DNA from: an uncultured Clostridia bacterium
Lineage (GTDB): Bacteria; Bacillota; Clostridia; UMGS1810
Length of the DNA stretch: 64,000 nucleotides
NCBI GenBank assembly: GCA_934463165.1
Contig: CAKSJG010000002.1
Coordinates: 248,001-312,000, forward strand
Reading direction: 5' to 3'
Part shown: piece by piece, positions 7,846-16,121 of the stretch
Layout: every line of letters begins with the position of its first letter
Position numbering within the stretch: the first letter of the stretch is position 1
Made by a program: the position numbers and the translations under genes
Notes under the pieces: generated by a model
The model's input: the letters and a program-made list of their open reading frames with translations, nothing else
Told to the model about the DNA's origin: nothing
Databases searched by the model: none

Positions 7846-8883
7846 TCAAGATTTTTTCATAATGTGTATATCAAAAGGTTTAACATAAAGACTGACCTCT
7901 TCGCCGACATCATACATTACGGTGTTGTGTACAAGCCATTTGTAACCGAATGATTCTATCTGCATTTCGTAGTGCACACCCTTGAATGTTACCGATATAA
8001 CTTTGCCGTCAATCTTGCCTTCTCCCGGTTCGGAAAGAACAATATCTTCCGGACGGATTACAACATCTATATTTTCATCTTTCGAAAATCCCGTATCTAC
8101 ACATTCAAAATCAATGCCGAAAATATTAACAAGACAATCCTTTTTCATGATGCCGTCTATGATATTGCTTTCGCCGATAAAATCGGCAACGTAAGCGTTT
8201 TTCGGCTCGTTGTACACGTCAATCGGAGTGCCTATCTGCTGAATTACTCCCTCCTTCATAACAACAACCGTATCAGACATTGTAAGCGCTTCTTCCTGAT
8301 CGTGCGTAACATAGAGGAAAGTTATGCCGAGCTCCCTCTGCATATTTTTCAGTTCAAGCTGCATGCCTTTTCTGAGTTTGAGATCCAAAGCGGCAAGCGG
8401 CTCGTCAAGCAAAAGAACCTCGGGCTCGTTAACTATTGCGCGCGCTATGGCGATTCTCTGCTGCTGTCCGCCGGAAAGAGAGCTTATGCTCCTGTTTTCA
8501 AAACCACTGAGGTTTACGAGGTCAAGAACACGGTGAACCTTGTTTTTTATCTCCGAGCCCGGCAGCTTTTTTATTCTGAGACCGAATGCGATATTGTCAA
8601 AAACATTCAGGTGCGGAAAGAGAGCATATTTCTGAAATACAGTGTTGACTCTTCTTTCATACGGCATAACATTTGCAAGGTCAACCCCGTCAAAGCGTAT
8701 TGTACCGCTCGTCGGAGCTTCAAAACCGGCAATAAGACGCAAAATAGTGGATTTTCCGCAGCCGGACGGACCGAGAAGCGTTACAAATTCATTTTCGTCT
8801 ATATGCAAATTTATATTTTTGAGCACCTCTGAATTGTCAAAAGTCTTGCAGATATTTTCAAGTTCAATTATATGTTTTGACAA
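7846..8883 (-). CDS. potA: Spermidine/putrescine ABC transporter, ATPase PotA
   Basis: Cytoplasmic ATPase that powers polyamine uptake. Walker A is GPSGCGKST, signature LSGGQQQRIAIARA, Walker B LLLDEPLAALDLKLR, and the switch His is in THDQEEAL. The last 110 residues form the TOBE domain typical of the PotA/MalK group. I place the start at the TTG at 8883, eight bases after AGAGG; a GTG at 8892 lies on top of that ribosome binding site. The regulator gene ends 15 bases upstream. Confidence 0.94.
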   Translation of the reverse strand: MSKHIIELENICKTFDNSEVLKNINLHIDENEFVTLLGPSGCGKSTILRLIAGFEAPTSGTIRFDGVDLANVMPYERRVNTVFQKYALFPHLNVFDNIAFGLRIKKLPGSEIKNKVHRVLDLVNLSGFENRSISSLSGGQQQRIAIARAIVNEPEVLLLDEPLAALDLKLRKGMQLELKNMQRELGITFLYVTHDQEEALTMSDTVVVMKEGVIQQIGTPIDVYNEPKNAYVADFIGESNIIDGIMKKDCLVNIFGIDFECVDTGFSKDENIDVVIRPEDIVLSEPGEGKIDGKVISVTFKGVHYEMQIESFGYKWLVHNTVMYDVGEEVSLYVKPFDIHIMKKS

Positions 8884-8898
8884 ATTTATCACCTCTGT

Positions 8899-9438
8899 TT
8901 AAAATGTCGGCGGAGTCGAAACCCATACCACCCTGGCATTGTTTTTTGTTTTGTTTTCTATGTAATGTACGGAATTTGGCTTATAATAAAAGCTCTCGCA
9001 CTTTTTCACTCTGTATTTTTTCTCTCCGATATGAAGCACAACACTGCCCGAGAGTACATATCCGAACTCCTCACCCTCATGAGGACTGTCAACATATGAC
9101 TTTCCGCCCGGAAGAAGCTCAAGGATAATCGGCTCCATAGCGTTTTTCTGCGAATTGGGAACAATCCAGTTTATTATGCTGCCCTCGTCTTTATATTCCT
9201 TAACAAAAACATCCTCTTCTTTAAATACGACCTCATCATTCGAAGCATCGTTAAAAAAGTCCTTTAAGTCCGTTCCGAGGCATTGAAGCAAATCCGAAAG
9301 AGTTGCAATCGACGGCGACGCAAGCTCACGTTCTATCTGAGATATAAATCCCTTTGAAAGCTCACACCTGTCGGCAAGCTCCTCCTGCGTCAGTCCGTTT
9401 TTTATTCTGAGTCTTTTCAGCTTATCGCCGATATCCAT
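8899..9438 (-). CDS. XRE-cupin transcriptional regulator of the pot operon
   Basis: The 179-residue protein has an N-terminal helix-turn-helix (residues 5-60, LRIKNGLTQEELADRCELSKGFISQIE) and a C-terminal cupin (HEGEEFGYVLSGSVVLHIGEKKYRV). This is the PuuR-like architecture commonly found first in polyamine transport operons. The cupin may sense a polyamine or a derivative. GGAGGGAC precedes the ATG. The promoter region upstream carries dyad sites that are candidates for autoregulation; that link is inferred. Confidence 0.9.
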   Translation of the reverse strand: MDIGDKLKRLRIKNGLTQEELADRCELSKGFISQIERELASPSIATLSDLLQCLGTDLKDFFNDASNDEVVFKEEDVFVKEYKDEGSIINWIVPNSQKNAMEPIILELLPGGKSYVDSPHEGEEFGYVLSGSVVLHIGEKKYRVKKCESFYYKPNSVHYIENKTKNNARVVWVSTPPTF

Positions 9439-9519
9439 AAATGTCCCTCCAAGGAATGCAAATTTGTAAACAAAAAAATTACTGATACTAAACCGGATGT
9501 TTTTAATAGTAATTATTTT

Positions 9520-9536
9520 GTTTAGGAATGCTAAAC
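9520..9536. promoter_or_regulatory. Inverted repeat GTTTAG-N5-CTAAAC, candidate operator
   Basis: A perfect 6-bp inverted repeat with a GAATG spacer lies about 10-20 bases inside the predicted pot transcript. A further CTAAAC half-site lies at 9488-9493. GGAATGC occurs in the spacer and again near 9453. This is a candidate site for the XRE-cupin regulator. Confidence 0.45.
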
Positions 9537-9543
9537 TTCAACA

Positions 9544-9578
9544 AGGAATATTATATTCCTAAAGTCACTGTTTGTCAA
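9544..9578 (-). promoter_or_regulatory. Perfect-consensus promoter of the pot operon with palindrome over -10
   Basis: The minus strand reads TTGACA (9578-9573), exactly 17 bases, TATAAT (9555-9550). The -10 lies inside a 17-base palindrome (9544-9560, arms AGGAATAT/ATATTCCT). A promoter this strong is normally repressed, so the palindrome is a good operator candidate. Transcription would start near 9543, leaving a leader of about 105 bases. Confidence 0.85.
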
Positions 9579-9820
9579 TGCCGTAACGCTATTTTTTTCG
9601 CCGAAAAATTACACAAATTTTTCTGCTGAAATGCTATGATTTTTATAAGAGGTTTTTTTGATGTTTTTATGCTTCATACACTCTAAGTCATTTATATCCC
9701 GATTTATACAGTACCTTATGATATTTGAAACATATCGGCGAAAAATCAAAACAAAATTAAAACAACCGTTTTTCACTTTATTTTACTAAAAAATTTCATC
9801 ATTTATATTAAAAAAGACGA

Positions 9821-9849
9821 TTGACTTAAAGCAAAGTAAGTGTTAAAAT
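9821..9849 (+). promoter_or_regulatory. Promoter of the esterase-proS transcript
   Basis: TTGACT (9821-9826), 17 bases, TAAAAT (9844-9849). The ATG follows about 30 bases after the expected start of transcription. Confidence 0.75.
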
Positions 9850-9883
9850 ATAAAGGAATATTTTTAATTTTGGAGATGACAGA

Positions 9884-10681
9884 ATGACAGAACTATGGAA
9901 AGATAAAAAAGATATCCCAATGTTTGACGAAAACAGTGAGGACAAAACCGTTCCGTCTGTTGACGAATATATCATACCTAACTCAAGGTCATGTGTTGTA
10001 ATATGCCCTGGCGGCGGTTACGTGATAAAATCTTTTGACCACGAGGGCATACAGATTGCAAAATGGTTTAATTCAATCGGAGTTTCGGCAATGGTGCTTG
10101 ATTACCGTCTTAATCCGTACAAGCATCCCGTTCCGCTCTATGATGTTAAGCGCGCAATAAGATATGCAAGGTCAAAGGCGAAGGAATACGGATATGACGG
10201 TGATAAAATCGGCGTTATGGGTTTTTCGGCAGGAGGTCACCTTGCCGCATCGGCAGGAACGCTAAAAGGCGATTACGGCTATGCGCATATTGACGAAACG
10301 GACAAGCTCAGCGCAAGACCGGATTTTATGGTTCTGTGCTATCCTGTTATTTCTTTTGTTGAATACGCGCATTACGGCAGCTTTGTCAATCTCACGGCAG
10401 AACAGAGCCTCAAAACGGCTGTGGAGCTCTCGGCTGATAAAAACGTTGACGCAGACACTCCCCCGACATTTTTGTGGCACACAAGCGGAGATGACGGCGT
10501 ACCGGTTGAAAACTCTTTAAATATGGCTGCTGCACTCAGCAGATACAAAATACCGTTTGAAATTCACACATTTAAAGACGGCCCTCACGGTCAGGGACTC
10601 TGCGACGATTATCCTTACAGTGCGATGTGGATAAAAGTATGTGAAAACTGGATGAAATCAATGAACTATATTGATGATTAA
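9884..10681 (+). CDS. Alpha/beta hydrolase, esterase of the BD-FAE / acetylxylan-esterase-like group
   Basis: The 265-residue protein has the alpha/beta hydrolase signatures: CPGGGYV (oxyanion region), the nucleophile elbow GFSAGGHLAAS near residue 115, and a late Asp/His pair (HTSGDDGVP and DGPHGQGL). It resembles the polysaccharide deacetylase/esterase proteins often found in gut Clostridia. No signal peptide is present, so it acts in the cytoplasm, probably on acetylated sugars or small esters. GGAGATG precedes the ATG. proS follows after 22 bases, probably on the same transcript. The precise substrate is not visible. Confidence 0.82.
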   Translation: MTELWKDKKDIPMFDENSEDKTVPSVDEYIIPNSRSCVVICPGGGYVIKSFDHEGIQIAKWFNSIGVSAMVLDYRLNPYKHPVPLYDVKRAIRYARSKAKEYGYDGDKIGVMGFSAGGHLAASAGTLKGDYGYAHIDETDKLSARPDFMVLCYPVISFVEYAHYGSFVNLTAEQSLKTAVELSADKNVDADTPPTFLWHTSGDDGVPVENSLNMAAALSRYKIPFEIHTFKDGPHGQGLCDDYPYSAMWIKVCENWMKSMNYIDD

Positions 10682-10703
10682 TACATAAAGCGAGGATTAT
10701 ATA

Positions 10704-12407
10704 ATGAGATTATCTAAATATTTATTGCCCACACTCAGAGAGGTTCCCTCAGAGGCAGAAATTCCGAGTCATCAGCTTATGATGAGAGCGGGGCTTATAC
10801 GCAAGCTTGCTTCGGGTGTTTATTCATACCTGCCGCTCGGATTAAAAACCCTTAAAAAAATTGAAAACATTGTGCGTGAATCAATGGATTCACATGAGGC
10901 TCAGGAGCTTTTGATGTCAGCAATACTGCCGAAAGAATATTTTGAGGTTTCCGGAAGATGGAAGGTTTTCGGACCGGAAATGTTCAGACTCAAAGACAGA
11001 GCCGACAGAGACTTCTGCTTAGGACCCACACACGAGGAAATTTTTACGGATACGGTTAAAAATACGATTAAATCATATAAACAGCTGCCTGTTACGCTCT
11101 ATCAGATTCAGACAAAATACCGTGACGAAAGAAGACCGCGCTTCGGAGTTATCAGGAGCAGAGAGTTTATAATGAAAGACGCCTACAGCTTTGACAAAGA
11201 TGAATCGGGTCTTGATGTATCATACAAAAACATGTATGACGCATACAAAGAAGCCTTTGACAAGATGGGGCTTGAATACTTAATCGTTGACGCGGATTCC
11301 GGTGCAATGGGCGGTTCCGGTTCGCAGGAATTTATGGTTAAATCAGAAGTCGGAGAAGATACAATTGCATATTGCAGCTGCGGATTCTGTTCAAATATTG
11401 AAAAAGCGGAATGCGTGCCCGAAGCCGTACACGAAAATGACGATATGCTTGATATGGAAAAAATATACACGCCGCATTCAAGAACCATTGAAGAACTGAC
11501 AGGCTTTTTGAATACAACTCCCGATAATTTTGCAAAAACCCTCCTCTACAATGCAGACGGTAAAATTGTTGCGGTTATGGTCAGAGGTGACAGAGAAGTT
11601 AACGAAACCAAGCTTGCAAATCACCTCGGATGCATTGATCTTGAGCTTGCAAGTCCCGATGACGTTGTCAAAACAACAGGTGCTGCTGTAGGCTTTGCAG
11701 GGCCTGTAGGGTTAGATGTTGAGGTTATTGCCGACAATGAGATAGCTCACATGAAAAACTTTGTTGTCGGAGCAAACGAAACCGAATATCATTATAAAAA
11801 TGTTAATATTAACAGAGACTTCACCCCGGATTATATCGGTGATTTCAGAAATATTGAAGTCGGAAACCTTTGCCCTAAATGCAAAAACGAAAGAATCAAA
11901 ACATGCCGCGGTATTGAGGTCGGTCACATATTCAAGCTCGGCTCAAAATATACCGATGCAATGGAATGCACATACCTTGATGAAAACGGAAAACAACAAA
12001 CTCCGATAATGGGATGCTACGGCATAGGCGTAAGCAGATGTCTCGCGGCTGTCATTGAACAAAATTGTGATGAGGGCGGCATAGCATGGCCCGTTTCGGT
12101 TGCTCCGTATCATGTTATCGTAGTTCCTGTAAACAGCAAAAATGAAAAGCAGGCAGCACTTGCCGAAGATATATATCAAAAGCTGCTGAGCGCGGGGATA
12201 GAAGTAATTATTGACGACAGAGCCGAGCGTGCCGGCGTTAAGTTTAAAGATGCAGACCTAATCGGTATACCGGTAAGAATCAATGTAGGCAAAAAGGCCG
12301 AAGACGGCGAGGTTGAATTCATAATCAGAAAAAGCGGCGAAGTCAGTGAAATGACTGCCGATGAAGCGATTGAAGAAGCAATTTCATTTATAAACGAAAA
12401 TAAATAA
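10704..12407 (+). CDS. proS: Proline--tRNA ligase, bacterial type
   Basis: Class II synthetase of 567 residues with the bacterial ProS order: N-terminal catalytic core (MRAGLIRKLASGVYSYLPLG, motif 2 KYRDERRPRFGVIRSREFIMKDAYSF), the INS editing insertion around residues 225-400, motif 3 (CYGIGVSRCLAAVIEQNCDEGGI) and the anticodon-binding domain. The insertion includes CSCGFCSNIEKAEC, a probable metal-binding element, and a further Cys pair later (CPKCKNERIKTCRG). GAGGA precedes the ATG. I see no T-box upstream. Confidence 0.96.
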   Translation: MRLSKYLLPTLREVPSEAEIPSHQLMMRAGLIRKLASGVYSYLPLGLKTLKKIENIVRESMDSHEAQELLMSAILPKEYFEVSGRWKVFGPEMFRLKDRADRDFCLGPTHEEIFTDTVKNTIKSYKQLPVTLYQIQTKYRDERRPRFGVIRSREFIMKDAYSFDKDESGLDVSYKNMYDAYKEAFDKMGLEYLIVDADSGAMGGSGSQEFMVKSEVGEDTIAYCSCGFCSNIEKAECVPEAVHENDDMLDMEKIYTPHSRTIEELTGFLNTTPDNFAKTLLYNADGKIVAVMVRGDREVNETKLANHLGCIDLELASPDDVVKTTGAAVGFAGPVGLDVEVIADNEIAHMKNFVVGANETEYHYKNVNINRDFTPDYIGDFRNIEVGNLCPKCKNERIKTCRGIEVGHIFKLGSKYTDAMECTYLDENGKQQTPIMGCYGIGVSRCLAAVIEQNCDEGGIAWPVSVAPYHVIVVPVNSKNEKQAALAEDIYQKLLSAGIEVIIDDRAERAGVKFKDADLIGIPVRINVGKKAEDGEVEFIIRKSGEVSEMTADEAIEEAISFINENK

Positions 12408-12447
12408 TTAAACAGCGGCGGATGAGGAAATCCAAGGCATATTCCTG

Positions 12448-12542
12448 TTTTATCCTGTGAAAATCTGCTCCGATAAAATTGTTTAAATATATGAGGCAAA
12501 TCCTCCGTTTGAATACCGCATATACTTTTAAACGAACAATTT
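12448..12542. repeat. Two inverted repeats in the proS-lspA spacer
   Basis: TTTTATC near 12449 pairs with GATAAAA near 12472. A larger imperfect dyad spans 12476-12542: AAATTGTT/AACAATTT on the outside, TATATG/CATATA further in, and GAGG/CCTC at the tip. There is no clean T tract, so I do not call it an intrinsic terminator with confidence. It could still end or stabilise the proS message. Confidence 0.4.
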
Positions 12543-12579
12543 CAAAATTTAAGTGTTTATGTCATTTTTAATAACACAG

Positions 12580-12608
12580 ATGACAAACGCAAAAATTTAT
12601 GGTATAAT
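12580..12608 (+). promoter_or_regulatory. Promoter of lspA-rluD
   Basis: ATGACA (12580-12585), 17 bases, TATAAT (12603-12608). Confidence 0.7.
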
Positions 12609-12644
12609 GTATGGAAAATGTTGATAAAGCAAAGGAGCAATTTT

Positions 12645-13148
12645 ATGATATATATAATCATTGCCGTTTTACTTTTTGCTGCCGATCAGGCAACAAAGCT
12701 GTTGACGGTTCACTTTTTAAGCGAAGGGCAATCGGTAAGCATAATCGATAACATTCTTGATTTCACAAGATGCCACAACACGGGAGGTCCGTGGAGTATT
12801 TTTGACCAAAGCAGATGGATATTTATAGCCGTTACGGTTATAGTGCTTGCTGCGGAGATTTTTTATGTTAAAAACTACGGACTGAAGCACACACTGAGCA
12901 AGCTTTCACTGTCGCTGATCACTGCTGGAGCACTCGGAAATTTTGCCGACAGGCTGTTTAGAGGATATGTTGTGGACATGATAGACGTCAACTTTTTTAA
13001 TTATCCCGTGTTTAACTTTGCTGATATATGCATAGTTGTCGGATGTGTAATTCTCTGCGTGTACGTGCTCTTTATATATAAAGAGCCGACCGGAGGGAAA
13101 AAAGACGGAGAAGATAAAAATGGAAATAATAAAACTGATATGCAATAA
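12645..13148 (+). CDS. lspA: Lipoprotein signal peptidase (signal peptidase II)
   Basis: Membrane aspartyl peptidase that removes lipoprotein signal peptides. With the ATG at 12645 (AAAGGAG nine bases upstream) the protein has 167 residues. It has four predicted helices and the family motifs NTGGPWS, the first catalytic Asp in GNFADRLFRG and the second in FNFADICIVVG. An in-frame ATG at 12618 would add nine residues but has no ribosome binding site. The C-terminal tail is basic and hydrophilic. It overlaps the next gene by 29 bases. PotD and other lipoproteins would be its substrates. Confidence 0.95.
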   Translation: MIYIIIAVLLFAADQATKLLTVHFLSEGQSVSIIDNILDFTRCHNTGGPWSIFDQSRWIFIAVTVIVLAAEIFYVKNYGLKHTLSKLSLSLITAGALGNFADRLFRGYVVDMIDVNFFNYPVFNFADICIVVGCVILCVYVLFIYKEPTGGKKDGEDKNGNNKTDMQ

Positions 13149-14040
13149 AAGCGGAGAAAGAATTGACAAATATATCAATATAGACGGAATGACAAGAGCG
13201 GCATTACAAAAAATAATAGAAAACGGATGCGTTACCGTAAATTCCGCTCCGACAAAAAACAACTATAAGCTTAAAGACGGTGACGTTATCGAAATAAAAA
13301 TCGAGGACGCAAAGGAAGCCGACATAGAACCGGAAAATGTCGCACTTGACATAGTGTATGAAGATGACTCACTGATTGTTGTCAACAAACCTCAGGGAAT
13401 GGTTGTCCATCCTGCACCGGGGAATTACAGCGGAACACTCGTTAATGCTCTGCTCTGCCATTGCAAGGGGAAATTAAGCGGAATAAACGGCATAATGAGA
13501 CCGGGAATTGTACACCGAATCGACAAGGATACGTCGGGACTTCTGCTCGTTGCAAAAACAAATGCCGCACATCAGTCACTTTCGCAGCAAATACAGGACA
13601 AAACCGTAAAAAGAGAATATATCTGCATAACGGACGGAGTAATAAAGCCTCAAAAAGGTATAATCGACGCTCCTATCGGCAGAAACCCGGCAAATCGGCT
13701 TAAAATGGCGGTTACACCCGTAAATTCCAAGCATGCCGTTACGCATTTTGAAGCGATAGAAAACTTTCGTAACAATTCACTCGTAAAATGCGTGCTCGAA
13801 ACAGGCAGAACTCATCAGATCAGAGTGCACATGCGCTACATAGGATTCCCGATTGCGGGCGATCCGCTCTACGGCGGCAAAAATGTATATAACCTGCCGG
13901 GGCAGGCGCTCCATGCAAGATGCATAGGCTTCACCCACCCCGTAACGGGAGAATACATGGAGTTCTCTTCGAAGCCGCCCAAGGTCTTTACCGAACTCTG
14001 CGAAAAGCTCAGAAGCGAATTAGAGGATTTTTCCTCTTAA
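13120..14040 (+). CDS. RluA/RluD-family rRNA pseudouridine synthase
   Basis: The 306-residue enzyme has an N-terminal S4 domain (residues 1-70) and the RluA catalytic core. The catalytic Asp is in GIVHRIDKDTSGLLLVAK, with later motifs ETGRTHQIRVHM and GDPLYGG. Length and S4 domain suggest RluD, which makes pseudouridines in helix 69 of 23S rRNA, but other paralogues look alike. The lspA-rluD pair is conserved in Firmicutes. Its 3' end overlaps convergent nagA by 21 bases. Confidence 0.93.
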   Translation: MEIIKLICNKSGERIDKYINIDGMTRAALQKIIENGCVTVNSAPTKNNYKLKDGDVIEIKIEDAKEADIEPENVALDIVYEDDSLIVVNKPQGMVVHPAPGNYSGTLVNALLCHCKGKLSGINGIMRPGIVHRIDKDTSGLLLVAKTNAAHQSLSQQIQDKTVKREYICITDGVIKPQKGIIDAPIGRNPANRLKMAVTPVNSKHAVTHFEAIENFRNNSLVKCVLETGRTHQIRVHMRYIGFPIAGDPLYGGKNVYNLPGQALHARCIGFTHPVTGEYMEFSSKPPKVFTELCEKLRSELEDFSS

Positions 14041-15150
14041 AATTACATGCTTAAGTTTAAGCTCTTTGTCAAGAATAAGAATATCAGCTGTTTTGCCGAC
14101 GGTTATACTTCCCGTTTTATCGTATATATTTGCGGTAAGAGCGGGATTTTTTGACGCCATCATGCATGCATCTTCAAGAGGAATCCCTATGGATACCAGA
14201 TTTCTCACGCCGTCTATGAGGCACGTTGTTCCGCCTGCTATCGTTCCGTCCTCGCACCTTGTCTGATTGTTTTTAACGATTATCTTTCTGCCGTTAACGT
14301 CATATTCACCGTCGGGAAGCCCGGTTCCTATTTCCGAATCCGTAATCATATTGATTTTATTTCTGCCTTTTATCTTATATGCCAATTTAACAACCGTGGG
14401 GTGAACATGGAAAAAATCACATATAAGCTCACACTTTATTGCCTCGCTGCCGAGGGCTCCGCCAACGGCATTCGGCGCTCTGTGATTAAGCGCACTCATG
14501 GCATTAAACAGATGCGTTGCCTGTGTGGCACCCCATTTTTCAGCATTTACCACATCTTCATATGTCGCGTCGGTATGACCGACGGATACGCATATACCGT
14601 TTTTAACAGCATATTTTATTGTTTCTTCGGCTCCGTCAAGCTCGGGGGCAATTGTAATGATTTTAATGTTTTTACCCGAAATACCGACATATGCCGAAAG
14701 TTCATCAACCGACGGCACGCGAATATTCTCGGGCAGATGCGCGCCCTTGTATTTTAACGAGAAAAAGGGACCTTCAAGATGAAAGCCGTGTATCAGGGCG
14801 CATTTATCGTTTGAAAAGCCCATGCACTTATTCATGTGATCGCATACCTTTTCAAGCTTTTCGCGTTTTGCCGCAGATATTGCCGGCACAAGGGACGTCG
14901 TTCCGTTTTTTGCCTCATATTCGCTGATTATCCGCGCAGTATCGTCCGTGTAATCGATAAATGTATTTGCAAGAGCGCCGTGCATGTGAGTGTCTATAAA
15001 TCCCGGGACAACATAGCAGCCGTCTGCTTCAATTACGTCATCACCGCAAAGATTTTCACCTATATCGGATATCTTTTCCCCTTTTACTTTAACATCGGCA
15101 ATCATAAACCGAAAGCCGTCATTTAAAACATTACCGTTTTTTATTATCAT
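14020..15150 (-). CDS. nagA: N-acetylglucosamine-6-phosphate deacetylase
   Basis: Amidohydrolase of 376 residues that converts GlcNAc-6-P to GlcN-6-P and acetate. Visible sites are HxH in PGFIDTHMHG, the metal-binding Glu in GFHLEGPFFS, the His in VGHTDA and THLFNAM, and the catalytic Asp in MITDSEIGTGLPDG. It follows the DMT transporter gene by 22 bases. The gene fits use of amino sugars from peptidoglycan or host glycans. No nagB is in view. Confidence 0.94.
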   Translation of the reverse strand: MIIKNGNVLNDGFRFMIADVKVKGEKISDIGENLCGDDVIEADGCYVVPGFIDTHMHGALANTFIDYTDDTARIISEYEAKNGTTSLVPAISAAKREKLEKVCDHMNKCMGFSNDKCALIHGFHLEGPFFSLKYKGAHLPENIRVPSVDELSAYVGISGKNIKIITIAPELDGAEETIKYAVKNGICVSVGHTDATYEDVVNAEKWGATQATHLFNAMSALNHRAPNAVGGALGSEAIKCELICDFFHVHPTVVKLAYKIKGRNKINMITDSEIGTGLPDGEYDVNGRKIIVKNNQTRCEDGTIAGGTTCLIDGVRNLVSIGIPLEDACMMASKNPALTANIYDKTGSITVGKTADILILDKELKLKHVILRGKIL

Positions 15151-15172
15151 TTATAATAACCTCCCAAATATT

Positions 15173-16069
15173 TTACAGAACATTTATAATAAGCAGAGCC
15201 GTGAACGCCGTTATTATTCCGATAATGCATTTAATCGTAAGCTTCTCTTTAAACAAAAATGCAGACATCAGCGATGATAATATGAGTGACATTCCCTGGC
15301 TTAACGGATAAAGCTCAGCGGACGAAAGATAGAGTGCCGCTTTTGTCTTGAAATACGATGCTGCATAAAGGCATACCGACATTATTAAAACGTAAATGAC
15401 AATTTTATTAAAAATGTCTTTGCCGGATGCGCCTCCGGATGAAAATTTGAGTTTAAATATAAAATAAAATATCAAAAGCGAAACCGCGCTGAATACGTAT
15501 GTGTAAAAATTAAATACGGCTATGTTGGCATCGGCGGACGATTTGACAAACATCTTTTGCGAAAAATCCGTGAGCCCGTTTGCAACTCCGCAAAGTACAA
15601 GAAGCAAAAACGAGCCCATGCTCATTTTTGATTTAATGCTGTTGTTATATGAGCACATTATTTTTACCGAAACAAAAAGCACCGCAAGACCGATAATTTG
15701 TGTTGTTTTAACCGTTTCGCCGTATACGGCGCAGCTTAAAAATATCGTGACGATAACTCCGAGCATGAGGAACACATCAAGCATCATATATGCGCCGCGT
15801 TTTACCGACACCAGCCATGAAACAACAAAAAACGAGGTTGTAATACCGGAGCATGCGGTGATAAACAATGTTTTACCGTCTATGGCAAGAGATTTTATGT
15901 TACCTCCGAAAAGCATGACCGCAAGACCGATTACCACACAAAAAAGCATTCGTATGAAATTTATAAACATTGCGTCTTTATATTCCGTTAAAAATCCGCT
16001 TGTTTTTTTGCCGCAGAATCCTTTTGTGCTTCCGGCCAGAAGTGATATCGCAAGAAACAGATATCCCAT
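15173..16069 (-). CDS. DMT-superfamily (EamA-like) transporter
   Basis: The 298-residue integral membrane protein has about ten helices in two similar halves, typical of drug/metabolite transporters. The second half ends with LSSAELYPLSQGMSLILSSLMSAFLFKEKLT, the usual EamA C-terminal pattern. It is directly upstream of nagA, so export or import of an amino-sugar-related compound is possible but only inferred from position. Confidence 0.8.
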   Translation of the reverse strand: MGYLFLAISLLAGSTKGFCGKKTSGFLTEYKDAMFINFIRMLFCVVIGLAVMLFGGNIKSLAIDGKTLFITACSGITTSFFVVSWLVSVKRGAYMMLDVFLMLGVIVTIFLSCAVYGETVKTTQIIGLAVLFVSVKIMCSYNNSIKSKMSMGSFLLLVLCGVANGLTDFSQKMFVKSSADANIAVFNFYTYVFSAVSLLIFYFIFKLKFSSGGASGKDIFNKIVIYVLIMSVCLYAASYFKTKAALYLSSAELYPLSQGMSLILSSLMSAFLFKEKLTIKCIIGIITAFTALLIINVL

Positions 16070-16121
16070 AATTTATGTAATTCCTTTCATATTGTATTTT
16101 ATCTTAAAATAAATGTAGAAA

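Larger units (their letters stand above)
9439..9883. other. Gene-free divergent control region, pot operon / esterase
   Basis: This 445-base region between divergent genes holds the pot promoter and its dyads on the left and the esterase promoter on the right. The middle, about 9580-9820, is AT-rich. I find no open frame with a ribosome binding site, no tRNA and no convincing hairpin with a T tract there. Confidence 0.6.
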
